Below, piece by piece: positions 24,181-32,264 of a stretch of 64,000 nt of DNA. Below the pieces are notes generated by a model. That model ran no database searches. It saw only the letters and a program-made list of their open reading frames with translations, and had not been told where the DNA came from. Each line of letters opens with the position of its first letter. The stretch's first letter is position 1. The position numbers and the translations under genes were made by a program. This DNA is from SpSt-501 sp037481615 (lineage in GTDB: Bacteria; Desulfobacterota; Desulfobacteria; Desulfobacterales; SpSt-501): NCBI GenBank assembly GCA_037481615.1, contig JBBFLI010000004.1, one strand, 5' to 3'.

Positions 24181-26972
24181 GCGGACTCCTCGAGGGCCCG
24201 GCGGCAGCGGGGGCAGATGTCGGGGTGATCGGGGAACTCCCCGACCGCGGGGTCGAAGACCCAGCAGCGGGCGCATTTGCGGCCGGGGGCCGGCTCGACC
24301 CGCACGGAGACCCCCGCCTCCCCGGCCCCCTCCCCGCCGGCGGGGGCTTCGCCCCGTAGGAGCTCGACCGCGGAGACGATGAAGACCGCGGGCAGCTCGG
24401 CCGCAAACGGCGAGAGCTGGGCGTAAAGCTCGCCCGCCGTCTCGAGAATCACCCGCGCCTCGAGCGACTGGCCGATCCGCTTCTCGGCGCGCGCCTGCTC
24501 GAGCGCCCGCGTCACCACCCCGCGCACGCGGAAGACGGGCTCCCAGCGCTCGGCAAGCCCCGGGTCGACCCAGGCGGGGTCGGGTTCCGGCAGCGAGGAG
24601 AGGTGCACGCTCTCCTCCCGGCCGTCGCGGGGCGGCAGGTGACGCCAGATCTCCTCGGCGGTGAACGGCAGGATCGGAGCGACGAGCCGCGTGATGCCCT
24701 CGAGCAGGTGATAGAGCGCCGTCTGGGCGCTCCGCCGCAGCGGCGAGGCGGCCGCCGAGGCGTAGAGGCGGTCCTTGAGGATGTCGAGGTAGAGGGCGGA
24801 GAGATCGTTCGCGCAAAAAGTGTGCAGGCCGTGAAAGATCGAATGGAACTCGTATTCGTCGTAAGCGCGGCGCGCCTTTTCCACGAGGCGCTGCCAGCGG
24901 TGAAGGAAGAGACGGTCGATCTCCAGGGCGGCCTCTGGGGGTACGGCATGGCGCGCCGGGTCGAAGTCGTAGAGGTTGCCGAGCAGAAAGCGGCAGGTGT
25001 TGCGGATCCGGCGGTAGGCGTCGCTCAGCTGGGAGAGGATGGTCTCCGAGATGCGGATGTCGTCGCGGTAATCGGAGGCGGCGACCCACAGGCGCAGGAT
25101 CTCGGCCCCGAAGCGGTCGATCACCGCCTTGGGGGCGATCACGTTGCCCAGGGACTTCGACATCTTGCGCCCCTCGGCGTCCACCACGAAGCCGTGGGTC
25201 AACACCGCTTCGTAAGGGGCGCGCCCCCGCGTTCCGACCGCGGTGAGCAGCGAGCTGTGAAACCAGCCTCGATGCTGGTCGCTGCCCTCGAGGTAGAGAT
25301 CGGCGGGCCAGCCGAGTTCCTCGCGCTCCTCGAGCACCGCGGCATGGCTCACCCCCGAATCGAACCAGACATCGAGGATGTCGCTTTCCTTGCGCAGGCG
25401 CTGCCCGCCGCAGGAGGGGCAGCGCGTGCCCGCGGGCACGAGGTCGCCCGCCTCGCGCTCGAACCAGACGTCGGCGCCGTGCGCGCAGAAGAGGCCGAAG
25501 ACGTGATCGGCGATCGCCTCGTTCAGCACCAGCCCCCCGCAGCCTTCGCAGGTGAAGACGGGGATGGGGACCCCCCAGGCGCGCTGCCGGGAGACGCACC
25601 AGTCGGGGCGGTTCTGGATCATGCCGTAGATCCGCTCCCGCCCCCAGGAGGGGATCCAGCGCACGCGGTCGATCGCCTCGAGGGCCCGCTGCCGCAGGCC
25701 GTTCTTGTCCATGGCGATGAACCACTGCGGCGTCGCCCGGAAGATCACCGGACGCTTGCAGCGCCAGCAATGGGGATAGCTGTGGGTGTAGGAGGCGGCG
25801 TGGACCAGGCTGCCGTTTGCCCGCAGCGCTTCGATGATCCGCGGGTTGGCTTCGAAAACGGAGAGCCCCCCGAATTCCGGGACCTCGGGCAGGAACCGGC
25901 CGTCGTCGTCGACCGGCGAATAGGCCTCGAGCCCGTAGCGGCGGCCGACGTCGTAATCCTCGCGCCCGTGGCCGGGGGCGGTGTGGACGCAGCCGGTCCC
26001 GGCATCGAGGGTGACGTGGGGGGCGAGCACGACGAGCGAGTCCTGGCCGGTCAGCGGGTGGCGGCAGCGCCGGCCCTCGAGCCGCCGCGGGTCGATCGCC
26101 CCGAGCACGCGCGCCCCGGCCCGGCCGAAGGCCTCGAGGCACGGCGCGAGCAGGTCGCGCGCGATCAGCCAGGCTTCGCCGGGGTCGCCCTCCACGGCGA
26201 CGTAGGCGTAATCGGGATGCAGGGCGACGGCGAGGTTCGCCGGGATCGTCCAGGGGGTCGTCGTCCAGATCACGGCCACGAGCCGCCGCCCCGCGAGTTC
26301 CGGGAACGCCCCCCCCGGCAGGTCGTTCAGGGGGAACTTGACGTAGATCGAGGGCGAGGCCTCCTCCTCGTACTCGATTTCCGCCTCGGCGAGCGCGGTG
26401 CGGCAGGTGAAACACCAGTGGATCGGTTTGCGGCTGCGGACGAGATCCCCGGAGAGTCCGAAACGCAGGCACTCGCGGGCGATGATCGCCTCGTAGCGGG
26501 GATCCATCGTGAGGTAGGGCCGCTCCCAGTCGCCCATCACGCCGAGCCGCTTGAACTCCTCGCGCTGGATGGCGATGAAACGCTCGGCGTACTGCCGGCA
26601 CCGCTGGCGCACCTGGGGCAGGCTGAGCGCGCGCTTGCGCTCGCCCAGCTCCTTGTCCACGTTGTGTTCGATCGGCAGCCCGTGGCAGTCCCAGCCGGGG
26701 ACGTAGACCGCGTCGTATCCGGCCATCTGGCGCGAGCGGACGATGATGTCCTTGAGGATCTTGTTCAACGCCGTGCCGATGTGGATGTGCCCGTTCGCAT
26801 AAGGCGGGCCGTCGTGCAGGATGAAGCGCCTGCGCCCCCGGGAGGAGGCCCGGATCTTCTCGTGGAGCCGTGCGGCCTCCCAGCGGGCGAGCTGTTCGGG
26901 CTCGCGCCGGGCGAGGTCGGCCCGCATCGGAAAGGCGGTGGAAGGCAGATTCAGCGTCGCTTTATAGTCCAT
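24177..26972 (-). CDS. ileS: Isoleucyl-tRNA synthetase
   Basis: Class I aminoacyl-tRNA synthetase, 931 residues. HIGH-type motif in PPYANGHIHIGTALNKIL, KMSKSLGN motif, CP1 editing region (WTTTPWTIPANLAV, HTAPGHGREDYDVG), anticodon-binding helices, and a C-terminal zinc ribbon (CARCWVFD ... CPRCRRALEES). All full length. ATG at 26972 follows GGAGGAGG. Regulation by T-box or other leader is not apparent in the 100 bases upstream. Confidence 0.98.
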   Translation of the reverse strand: MDYKATLNLPSTAFPMRADLARREPEQLARWEAARLHEKIRASSRGRRRFILHDGPPYANGHIHIGTALNKILKDIIVRSRQMAGYDAVYVPGWDCHGLPIEHNVDKELGERKRALSLPQVRQRCRQYAERFIAIQREEFKRLGVMGDWERPYLTMDPRYEAIIARECLRFGLSGDLVRSRKPIHWCFTCRTALAEAEIEYEEEASPSIYVKFPLNDLPGGAFPELAGRRLVAVIWTTTPWTIPANLAVALHPDYAYVAVEGDPGEAWLIARDLLAPCLEAFGRAGARVLGAIDPRRLEGRRCRHPLTGQDSLVVLAPHVTLDAGTGCVHTAPGHGREDYDVGRRYGLEAYSPVDDDGRFLPEVPEFGGLSVFEANPRIIEALRANGSLVHAASYTHSYPHCWRCKRPVIFRATPQWFIAMDKNGLRQRALEAIDRVRWIPSWGRERIYGMIQNRPDWCVSRQRAWGVPIPVFTCEGCGGLVLNEAIADHVFGLFCAHGADVWFEREAGDLVPAGTRCPSCGGQRLRKESDILDVWFDSGVSHAAVLEEREELGWPADLYLEGSDQHRGWFHSSLLTAVGTRGRAPYEAVLTHGFVVDAEGRKMSKSLGNVIAPKAVIDRFGAEILRLWVAASDYRDDIRISETILSQLSDAYRRIRNTCRFLLGNLYDFDPARHAVPPEAALEIDRLFLHRWQRLVEKARRAYDEYEFHSIFHGLHTFCANDLSALYLDILKDRLYASAAASPLRRSAQTALYHLLEGITRLVAPILPFTAEEIWRHLPPRDGREESVHLSSLPEPDPAWVDPGLAERWEPVFRVRGVVTRALEQARAEKRIGQSLEARVILETAGELYAQLSPFAAELPAVFIVSAVELLRGEAPAGGEGAGEAGVSVRVEPAPGRKCARCWVFDPAVGEFPDHPDICPRCRRALEESA

Positions 26973-27076
26973 GGCCTCCTCCAAGCCCGCGGCACAAGGG
27001 GCCACGGGGCGGTGTCATCCGGCTTCGGGCGGGGGCGGGCGGAAGCGCGGGGCCGGGCGAAGCGCTCGGGCGGCGG

Positions 27077-27958
27077 TCAGAGCGGCCGGCGGTCCTCGTA
27101 GGCCACCTCGAGCAGGTAGCGGCCGTACTCGTTGTTGCGGAAGCGGTCCGCGAGGCGGACCAGCTGCTCGCGGTCGATGTAGCCCAGGCGGTAGGCGATC
27201 TCCTCGATGCAGGAGATCTTCAGCCCCTGCCGCTCCTGGATCGCCTGGACGTAGCTCGCCGCCTGCTGGAGCGCCTCGTGGGTGCCGGTGTCCAGCCAGG
27301 CGAAGCCGCGCCCCAGGGGTTCGACCCGCAGGTCCCCTCGCCGCAGGTAGGCGAGGTTCACGTCGGTGATCTCGAGTTCCCCCCGGGCCGAGGGTTTGAG
27401 CGCGGAGGCGATCGCGATCACGTCGTTGTCGTAGAAGTAGAGGCCCGGCACGGCGTACATCGACTTCGGCTGGGCCGGCTTTTCCTCGATGCCGATCACG
27501 CGGTGGCCGCCGTCGAACTCGACGACCCCGTAGCGCTGCGGGTCGCGCACGGGATAGCCGAAGATCAGCCCGCCCTGCCGCAGCTGGACGGCCGAACGCA
27601 GGATCTTCGTCAGCCCCGGCCCGTAGAAGATGTTGTCGCCGAGGATCAGGCAGACCGTGTCGGCGCCGATGAACTCGCGCCCGATCAGGAAGGCCTGGGC
27701 CAGCCCCTCGGGGCGGGGCTGCTCGGCGTAAGCGATGCGGAGGCCGATCTGAGAGCCGTCCCCGAGGAGGCGGCGGAAAAAGGGGAGATCGACCGGGGTG
27801 GTGATGATCAGGATGTCCCGCAGCCCCGCGAGCATGAGCACGGAGAGGGGATAGTAGATCATCGGCTTGTCGTAGACCGGGAGCAGCTGTTTGCTCACCC
27901 CGAGGGTGAGGGGATAGAGCCGCGTTCCCGAACCGCCGGCGAGGATGATGCCCTTCAT
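27077..27958 (-). CDS. rfbA: Glucose-1-phosphate thymidylyltransferase
   Basis: Makes dTDP-glucose from dTTP and glucose 1-phosphate. 293 residues. MKGIILAGGSGTRLYPLT, SKQLLPVYDKPMIYYPLS, ILGDNIFYG, GVVEFDG and EEIAYRLGYID are family hallmarks; length is typical. Feeds rfbB at 5.4-6.4 kb. It sits 16 bases after the HNH nuclease gene and 104 bases before ileS. The four dTDP-rhamnose genes are thus split, with rfbC and rfbD elsewhere. Confidence 0.97.
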   Translation of the reverse strand: MKGIILAGGSGTRLYPLTLGVSKQLLPVYDKPMIYYPLSVLMLAGLRDILIITTPVDLPFFRRLLGDGSQIGLRIAYAEQPRPEGLAQAFLIGREFIGADTVCLILGDNIFYGPGLTKILRSAVQLRQGGLIFGYPVRDPQRYGVVEFDGGHRVIGIEEKPAQPKSMYAVPGLYFYDNDVIAIASALKPSARGELEITDVNLAYLRRGDLRVEPLGRGFAWLDTGTHEALQQAASYVQAIQERQGLKISCIEEIAYRLGYIDREQLVRLADRFRNNEYGRYLLEVAYEDRRPL

Positions 27959-27974
27959 GTCCTTTCTTCCGTTC

Positions 27975-28478
27975 TCAGGAGGTCAGATCCGCAAGCAGCC
28001 CTTCCAGCCCCAGTTGGGCGAATTTCAGGCGCAGGAACTCGGAGATCGTCGGCTGGATGGGCCGGACCCGCAGATACATCCCGGCCTCGCTCGGCGTCCG
28101 TCCGCCCTTTCTGAGGTTGCAGGCCTTGCAGGCGGCGACACAGTTCTCGAACGTCGTGCGCCCCCCGCGCGAGCGGGGAATGACGTGGTCGATCGAAAGC
28201 CGCTCGCGGCTTTCGCCGCAGTAGGCGCAGCGGAAGCCGTCGCGGATGAGGATGTTTCTCTTCGTGAAGGCGACCCCGGCCCGGTAGAGGGTCCGGATCA
28301 GCTTGATCAGCCGCAGCACCGCCGGGATGCGCAGCAGGCGGCCGCCGGCGCTGCGGACCACGGCGGCGGAATCCCGCACCACCTCGGCCTTGCCGCTCGC
28401 CATGAGGCAAACGGCGCGCTTCCAGTGCACGACGTTCAGAAAGGAATAATCCGCGTTCAGCAGGATGCACGATTGCAT
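27975..28478 (-). CDS. HNH endonuclease family protein
   Basis: 167 residues. HNH core: RDGFRCAYCGESRERLSIDH, then VIPRSRGGRTTFENCVAACK and CNLRKGGRTPSEAG, with two CxxC pairs for zinc and the catalytic His in SIDHVIP. The N-terminus CILLNADYSFLNVVHWKRAV is typical of a widespread single-copy bacterial subfamily of unknown role, not a restriction enzyme next to a methylase. ATG at 28478 chosen; a GTG at 28532 with GGAGAAGG upstream would add 18 residues. Promoter at 28565-28593. Confidence 0.88.
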   Translation of the reverse strand: MQSCILLNADYSFLNVVHWKRAVCLMASGKAEVVRDSAAVVRSAGGRLLRIPAVLRLIKLIRTLYRAGVAFTKRNILIRDGFRCAYCGESRERLSIDHVIPRSRGGRTTFENCVAACKACNLRKGGRTPSEAGMYLRVRPIQPTISEFLRLKFAQLGLEGLLADLTS

Positions 28479-28564
28479 GAGGCCCGCACCCTCTCCCGGA
28501 CCCGCCGGATTCGGCTTCCCGCGGCGCCGCACGCCCCTTCTCCGGCGCCGTCCGACGACCTGCG

Positions 28565-28593
28565 CTAGTAGCCCATCCCCGGATCGAAGTCAA
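28565..28593 (-). promoter_or_regulatory. Promoter of HNH gene and rfbA
   Basis: Minus strand TTGACT (28588-28593), 17-base spacer, TACTAG (28565-28570). Divergent from the promoter at 28616. Confidence 0.6.
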
Positions 28594-28615
28594 ACCGGCG
28601 CAGGGGGCGGACGCC

Positions 28616-28644
28616 TTGCCAGGCTGCGGCCGGCGGGCTACAAT
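28616..28644 (+). promoter_or_regulatory. Promoter of the M14-like gene, giving a leaderless mRNA
   Basis: TTGCCA (28616-28621), 17-base spacer, TACAAT (28639-28644). Only 6 bases separate the -10 box from the ATG at 28651, so transcription should begin at or beside the start codon. Confidence 0.7.
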
Positions 28645-28650
28645 GGCGCC

Positions 28651-29568
28651 ATGGGGATGCGTTGGCCACGCCCATCATCTTCGCCGCCCCGCCGTCGGTC
28701 CCCTCGGCTCGCGGCCGCCCTTGCGGCCTGGGCGGCGATATCCTGCAGCCTGCCTTTTCTGCCCGCCCCGACGCTCCGCGTCGGGCTCGAGCCCCTGCGC
28801 GACCTCACCCCGGTTTCCTGGGCCGTCGAGCAGGCCGACGCGGCTTCACCCCACCTGCTCGCCGTCGAAATCGGCCGGGTGACCGCGGGGGAGTTCCAGG
28901 CGCCCCTCTGGTATGCGGCCTTCCGTCCGTTCCGCCCGGATCGCCCCCGGGCGCTGATCCTCGCCGGAGTCCGGGGCAATGATCGCGGCGCCGTGCAGGC
29001 GGCTCTCGACCTGCTGCGGGACCTCGCCGCCGCGCCGGGGGACTATGCCGCCTGGGACCTCGACCTGCTCCCGCTCGTGAACCCCTGGGGGTTCGTGCAC
29101 GACCGGTCGGAAAACGCCTACGGCATTGACATCGACCGCGATTTCAGCCAGTTTCGCTCGCCGGAGGCGCGCCTGCTCCGCAAGTTCCTCCGGGAAAAAC
29201 GCTACGACCTCGTGGTCGAGCTGCGGGAAGACCCCGGCGCACGCGGGTTTGCGATCGGCCTGACGGGCGCGCAAGACCGGACCCCCGCCACCCGCCTGAT
29301 CGAGCGGATGCGCGAGGCGGGTTTCCCCGTCGCCTCCGACGCGTTTTTCTTTCTCGGGCCGAGGGAGGGGGTGGCCCACACCCCGTTGTGGGGGCTGAAA
29401 ATCCTCGGTTGGTTCCGGCAAGGGACGCTGGGGGGCTACCTCCGCGAGCGCGTGAGCCCCGGAGTCTTCGCGCTCGTTACCCCCCGCGAGGCGCCGCTCG
29501 AGGAGCGGGTCGCCATGCACCGTCTGGCGATCGCCGGCCTGCTCGGCGTGGCGGAAGGGCAGCCTTGA
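28651..29568 (+). CDS. Exported M14-carboxypeptidase-like protein lacking zinc ligands
   Basis: 305 residues, basic start and hydrophobic helix ending AWAAISCSLP, possibly a lipobox with Cys32. The fold follows M14 metallopeptidases: LILAGVRGNDRGAV, LLPLVNPWGFVHDRSENAYG, IDIDRDFSQFRSPEARLL, VVELREDPGARG, then FALVTPREAP. But the zinc motif HxxE reads Arg108-Gly-Asn-Asp111, the second His motif (usually LHED) reads LRED with Arg192, and the catalytic Glu position near LETP reads Val276. Arg152 and Arg163 for substrate binding persist. It is probably a non-enzymatic binding protein, perhaps for peptide termini of peptidoglycan. The start is leaderless-type. Confidence 0.75.
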   Translation: MGMRWPRPSSSPPRRRSPRLAAALAAWAAISCSLPFLPAPTLRVGLEPLRDLTPVSWAVEQADAASPHLLAVEIGRVTAGEFQAPLWYAAFRPFRPDRPRALILAGVRGNDRGAVQAALDLLRDLAAAPGDYAAWDLDLLPLVNPWGFVHDRSENAYGIDIDRDFSQFRSPEARLLRKFLREKRYDLVVELREDPGARGFAIGLTGAQDRTPATRLIERMREAGFPVASDAFFFLGPREGVAHTPLWGLKILGWFRQGTLGGYLRERVSPGVFALVTPREAPLEERVAMHRLAIAGLLGVAEGQP

Positions 29569-29589
29569 TCGCGACCGGAGGGAACGTCC

Positions 29590-29973
29590 ATGGACACGCA
29601 AGCCGCCGTCGAGCCGCTCAAGCGCATCCGCGCGGAAGTGGAGGCCGGTCCGCCCGGCGCCGCCTCCCGGCGTCGCCGGGCCGCGCTCGATTTCATCGTG
29701 GGTGTCGGCTCCGGGGGGTTCATCCCCCTCGAGGGTCTGCTCCTCGGCCGAAGGGCGGGTGAGCGGGTCTCCTTCCGGCTCCGCGCCGAGGAGATCGACC
29801 GCTTCTGCGGCCACCTCGGGCTTCTGCTCGCGCCGGTGATCGAGGGGCTCGCGGAAGCCGAGGTCGAGCTCGAGCTGCGGGCCGTGGAGACGCCCGCCCC
29901 GCGCGAGATCCTGCGCGCCATGGCCGACGCCGCCGCCTGTGGGTCGGCCTGCGGCTGCGGCTGCGGCCCCTGA
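29590..29973 (+). CDS. Small protein with FKBP/SlyD-like core and Cys-rich tail
   Basis: 127 residues. The stretch LDFIVGVGSGGFIPLEGLLL and then GRRAGERVSFRLRAEE recalls the flap and beta-bulge of SlyD-type FKBPs (hG.g.liPgLE..L.G...Ge), and VELELRAVETPAPREIL recalls the last FKBP strand; the insert-in-flap domain is missing. The tail CGSACGCGCGP resembles SlyD metal-binding tails and could hold Ni, Zn or Cu. GGAGGGA precedes the ATG. A metallochaperone role, for instance for the nickel enzyme LarA two genes on, is only a guess. Confidence 0.6.
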   Translation: MDTQAAVEPLKRIRAEVEAGPPGAASRRRRAALDFIVGVGSGGFIPLEGLLLGRRAGERVSFRLRAEEIDRFCGHLGLLLAPVIEGLAEAEVELELRAVETPAPREILRAMADAAACGSACGCGCGP

Positions 29974-30053
29974 GCGCCCGGCCAGATCTTGAACGCCCCG
30001 GGGCCGGAACCGGCGCCGGGGGCGAATTTCCTCTGAGAACCCGGGAGGTGCGG

Positions 30054-30944
30054 ATGAAGACGAAAAGGAAGCTCACACGGTTCGATCTGCAGCAGATGAA
30101 GGAGCGCGGCGAAAAGGCCGTCTGGATGACCGCCTACGACTACACGACGGCCCAGCTCGCCGAGCAGGCCGGCATGGACATGCTCCTCGTGGGCGACAGC
30201 CTCGGAATGGCCGTCTACGGCTATCCGGGCACGGTCCCGGTCACGGTGGAGCAGAGCCTCTACCACACCGAGGCCGTGCGGCGCGGCGCGCCCAACACCT
30301 TCGTGATCGGGGACATGCCTTTCGGCTCCTACCACGGCAGCGTGAACGACGCCGTGCAGAACGCCGTACGTTACTTCAAGACTTGCGGGGTCGACTGCAT
30401 CAAGCTCGAGGGCGGGGTGCGCGTCGCCCACATCATCCGCGCGATCGCCGACAACGGCATGCTGGTCATGGGCCACGTCGGCCTCACCCCGCAGAGCACG
30501 GCGGCGCTCGGGGGTTTCAAGGCCCAGGGCCGCACGGCCGAGTCGGCGCTCGCCGTGATCGAGGACGCCCAGGCCGTCTGCGAGGCGGGCGCCTTCGCCA
30601 TCCTCGTCGAGGCCGTGCCGCCCGAGGTGACGCGGATGATCGCCCGCGAGCTGCCCATCCCCGTCTACGGCATCGGGGCGGGGGCGGAGTGCGACGGCCA
30701 GGTGATGATCGTCTCGGACATCCTGGGGATCTTCCAGGCCTTCACCCCGAAGTTCGTGAAGAAGTACGCGAACCTCGGCGCGGAGATGCTCCGCGTCTTC
30801 GAGGCTTACATTCGCGACGTGAAAACCGGGGCCTTCCCGGCCCCCGAGCACACCTACAGCATGCTCGAGGGCGAACTCGCGCGGCTCGAGCGGCTGCGGC
30901 GGCCGCGGCCGAAGAAAGGCGCCGCCGCGGGAAAACGCCGATGA
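30054..30944 (+). CDS. panB: 3-methyl-2-oxobutanoate hydroxymethyltransferase
   Basis: Ketopantoate synthase of pantothenate/CoA biosynthesis. 296 residues; WMTAYDYTTAQLAEQAGMD, LLVGDSLGMAVYGY, FVIGDMPFGSYHGS, VKLEGG-type CIKLEGGVRV, GHVGLTPQS and PVYGIGAGAECDGQ, all family signatures. ATG at 30054 chosen, 5 bases after GGGAGG; a GTG two codons upstream is inside the binding site. panC and panD are not in the window. TGA overlaps the start of larA. Confidence 0.97.
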   Translation: MKTKRKLTRFDLQQMKERGEKAVWMTAYDYTTAQLAEQAGMDMLLVGDSLGMAVYGYPGTVPVTVEQSLYHTEAVRRGAPNTFVIGDMPFGSYHGSVNDAVQNAVRYFKTCGVDCIKLEGGVRVAHIIRAIADNGMLVMGHVGLTPQSTAALGGFKAQGRTAESALAVIEDAQAVCEAGAFAILVEAVPPEVTRMIARELPIPVYGIGAGAECDGQVMIVSDILGIFQAFTPKFVKKYANLGAEMLRVFEAYIRDVKTGAFPAPEHTYSMLEGELARLERLRRPRPKKGAAAGKRR

Positions 30945-32245
30945 AGAAGCGCCACTTTCGGCTGAGATACGGCCGGGGCGAGATCGCCTTCGGGCTGCCC
31001 GAGGACCGGCTGCTGCACGTCCTGGAAGGCCGGGAGCGACCGGCCCTCACCGACCTGCGCGCCGCCCTGCGGGAAGCCCTCGAGCACCCCGTGGACTCGG
31101 CCCCCCTGCGCGAAATCGTGAAGCCCGGCGACCGGGTGGCGATCCCGGTGAGCGACATCACCCGCGGCTGGCAGCGCATGCCGGAGACGCTTCCCTTGCT
31201 GCTCGACGTTCTGAACGAGGCCGGCGTGCCCGACGATCGGATCACGATCCTGATCGCCGTCGGCGCTCACCGCACGAACACGCCCGAGGAATTCTTGGAG
31301 ATCTGCGGCCCGGAGGTCTGCCACCGCGTGCGCGTCGTCAACCACGAGGCGCGCAACCCGGGGCAGTCGGTGTTTCTCGGCACCACGAGCCGCGGCACCC
31401 CGGTGGCGGTGAACCGGATCGCGGTCGAGGCCGACCGGCTGATCCTGACCGGGGGGGTGATCTACCACTACATGGTCGGCTACGGGGGGGGACGCAAGAG
31501 CGTCATGCCCGGCATCTGCGACAACCGCACCATCCAGGCGAGCCACCTCTGGTCGATGGAACCCCGCCCCGGCGGGGGGCGCAGCCGGCTCGCGCAATCG
31601 GGGATCACCGACGGCAACCCCGCCCACGAGGACATGATGGAGTGCGCCTCGCTTGCGGCCCCCGATTTCATCGTGAACGTCGTCCCCAACCTCGCCGGAC
31701 GGATCTGCGGCGTTTTCGCCGGCAACTGGGTTTCGGCCTGGCGCCGGGCCACCCGCCTCGTGGACGAAATCTACGGGGTCGAAATCCGCGAAAAGGCCGA
31801 CATCGTGATCGCCACCGCCGGCGGTTACCCGAAAGACATCAATCTCTACCAGACGACGAAGACCATGGACAACGCCGTCCACGCCGCGCGCGAGGGCGGC
31901 GTGTGCGTGATCCTCGCCGAGTGCGCCGATATCCGCGAACCTCTGGAATACTTCCGCTGGTTCGATCACCCCACGATCGAGGAGCACGACCGTGCGTTGC
32001 GCGAGGACTACACGATCGCCGGCTGGTGCGCGCTCATCACCCGCGAATACTGCCGGCACGGCCCCACGATCCTGCTCACCCGCCCGGAGAACGCGGATTT
32101 CGCGCGGCGGGCGGGGTTGATTCCCGCGGCCACGATCGAGGAAGCCTTGGCGCTCGCCCGCGAGCGCTGCGGCAAGGACGACCCCACCTACACGGTGATG
32201 CCGAGCGGCGCGAACACCCTGCCGCGGCCCGCAGGCGGGCGGTAG
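30941..32245 (+). CDS. larA: LarA family nickel-dependent racemase
   Basis: 434 residues. The lactate racemase fold with all cofactor and catalytic residues: His110 (AVGAHRTNTPEE), His176 (VIYHYMVG), Lys186 (YGGGRKSVMPG) and His202 (QASHLWSM) fall at the positions of H108, H174, K184 and H200 of the Lactobacillus enzyme with a constant offset of two. It should carry the nickel-pincer nucleotide, made by LarB, LarC and LarE, none of which is in the window. Substrate may be lactate or another 2-hydroxy acid; many LarA homologues are not lactate racemases. Start overlaps the panB stop. Confidence 0.9.
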   Translation: MKKRHFRLRYGRGEIAFGLPEDRLLHVLEGRERPALTDLRAALREALEHPVDSAPLREIVKPGDRVAIPVSDITRGWQRMPETLPLLLDVLNEAGVPDDRITILIAVGAHRTNTPEEFLEICGPEVCHRVRVVNHEARNPGQSVFLGTTSRGTPVAVNRIAVEADRLILTGGVIYHYMVGYGGGRKSVMPGICDNRTIQASHLWSMEPRPGGGRSRLAQSGITDGNPAHEDMMECASLAAPDFIVNVVPNLAGRICGVFAGNWVSAWRRATRLVDEIYGVEIREKADIVIATAGGYPKDINLYQTTKTMDNAVHAAREGGVCVILAECADIREPLEYFRWFDHPTIEEHDRALREDYTIAGWCALITREYCRHGPTILLTRPENADFARRAGLIPAATIEEALALARERCGKDDPTYTVMPSGANTLPRPAGGR

Positions 32246-32264
32246 ACGAAAGCGCGAGCAGCCC

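Noticed and set aside
26973..27076. T-box or other riboswitch before ileS
   Set aside because: The 104-base gap is GC-rich with no T-box core or terminator-like structure, and no clear promoter.
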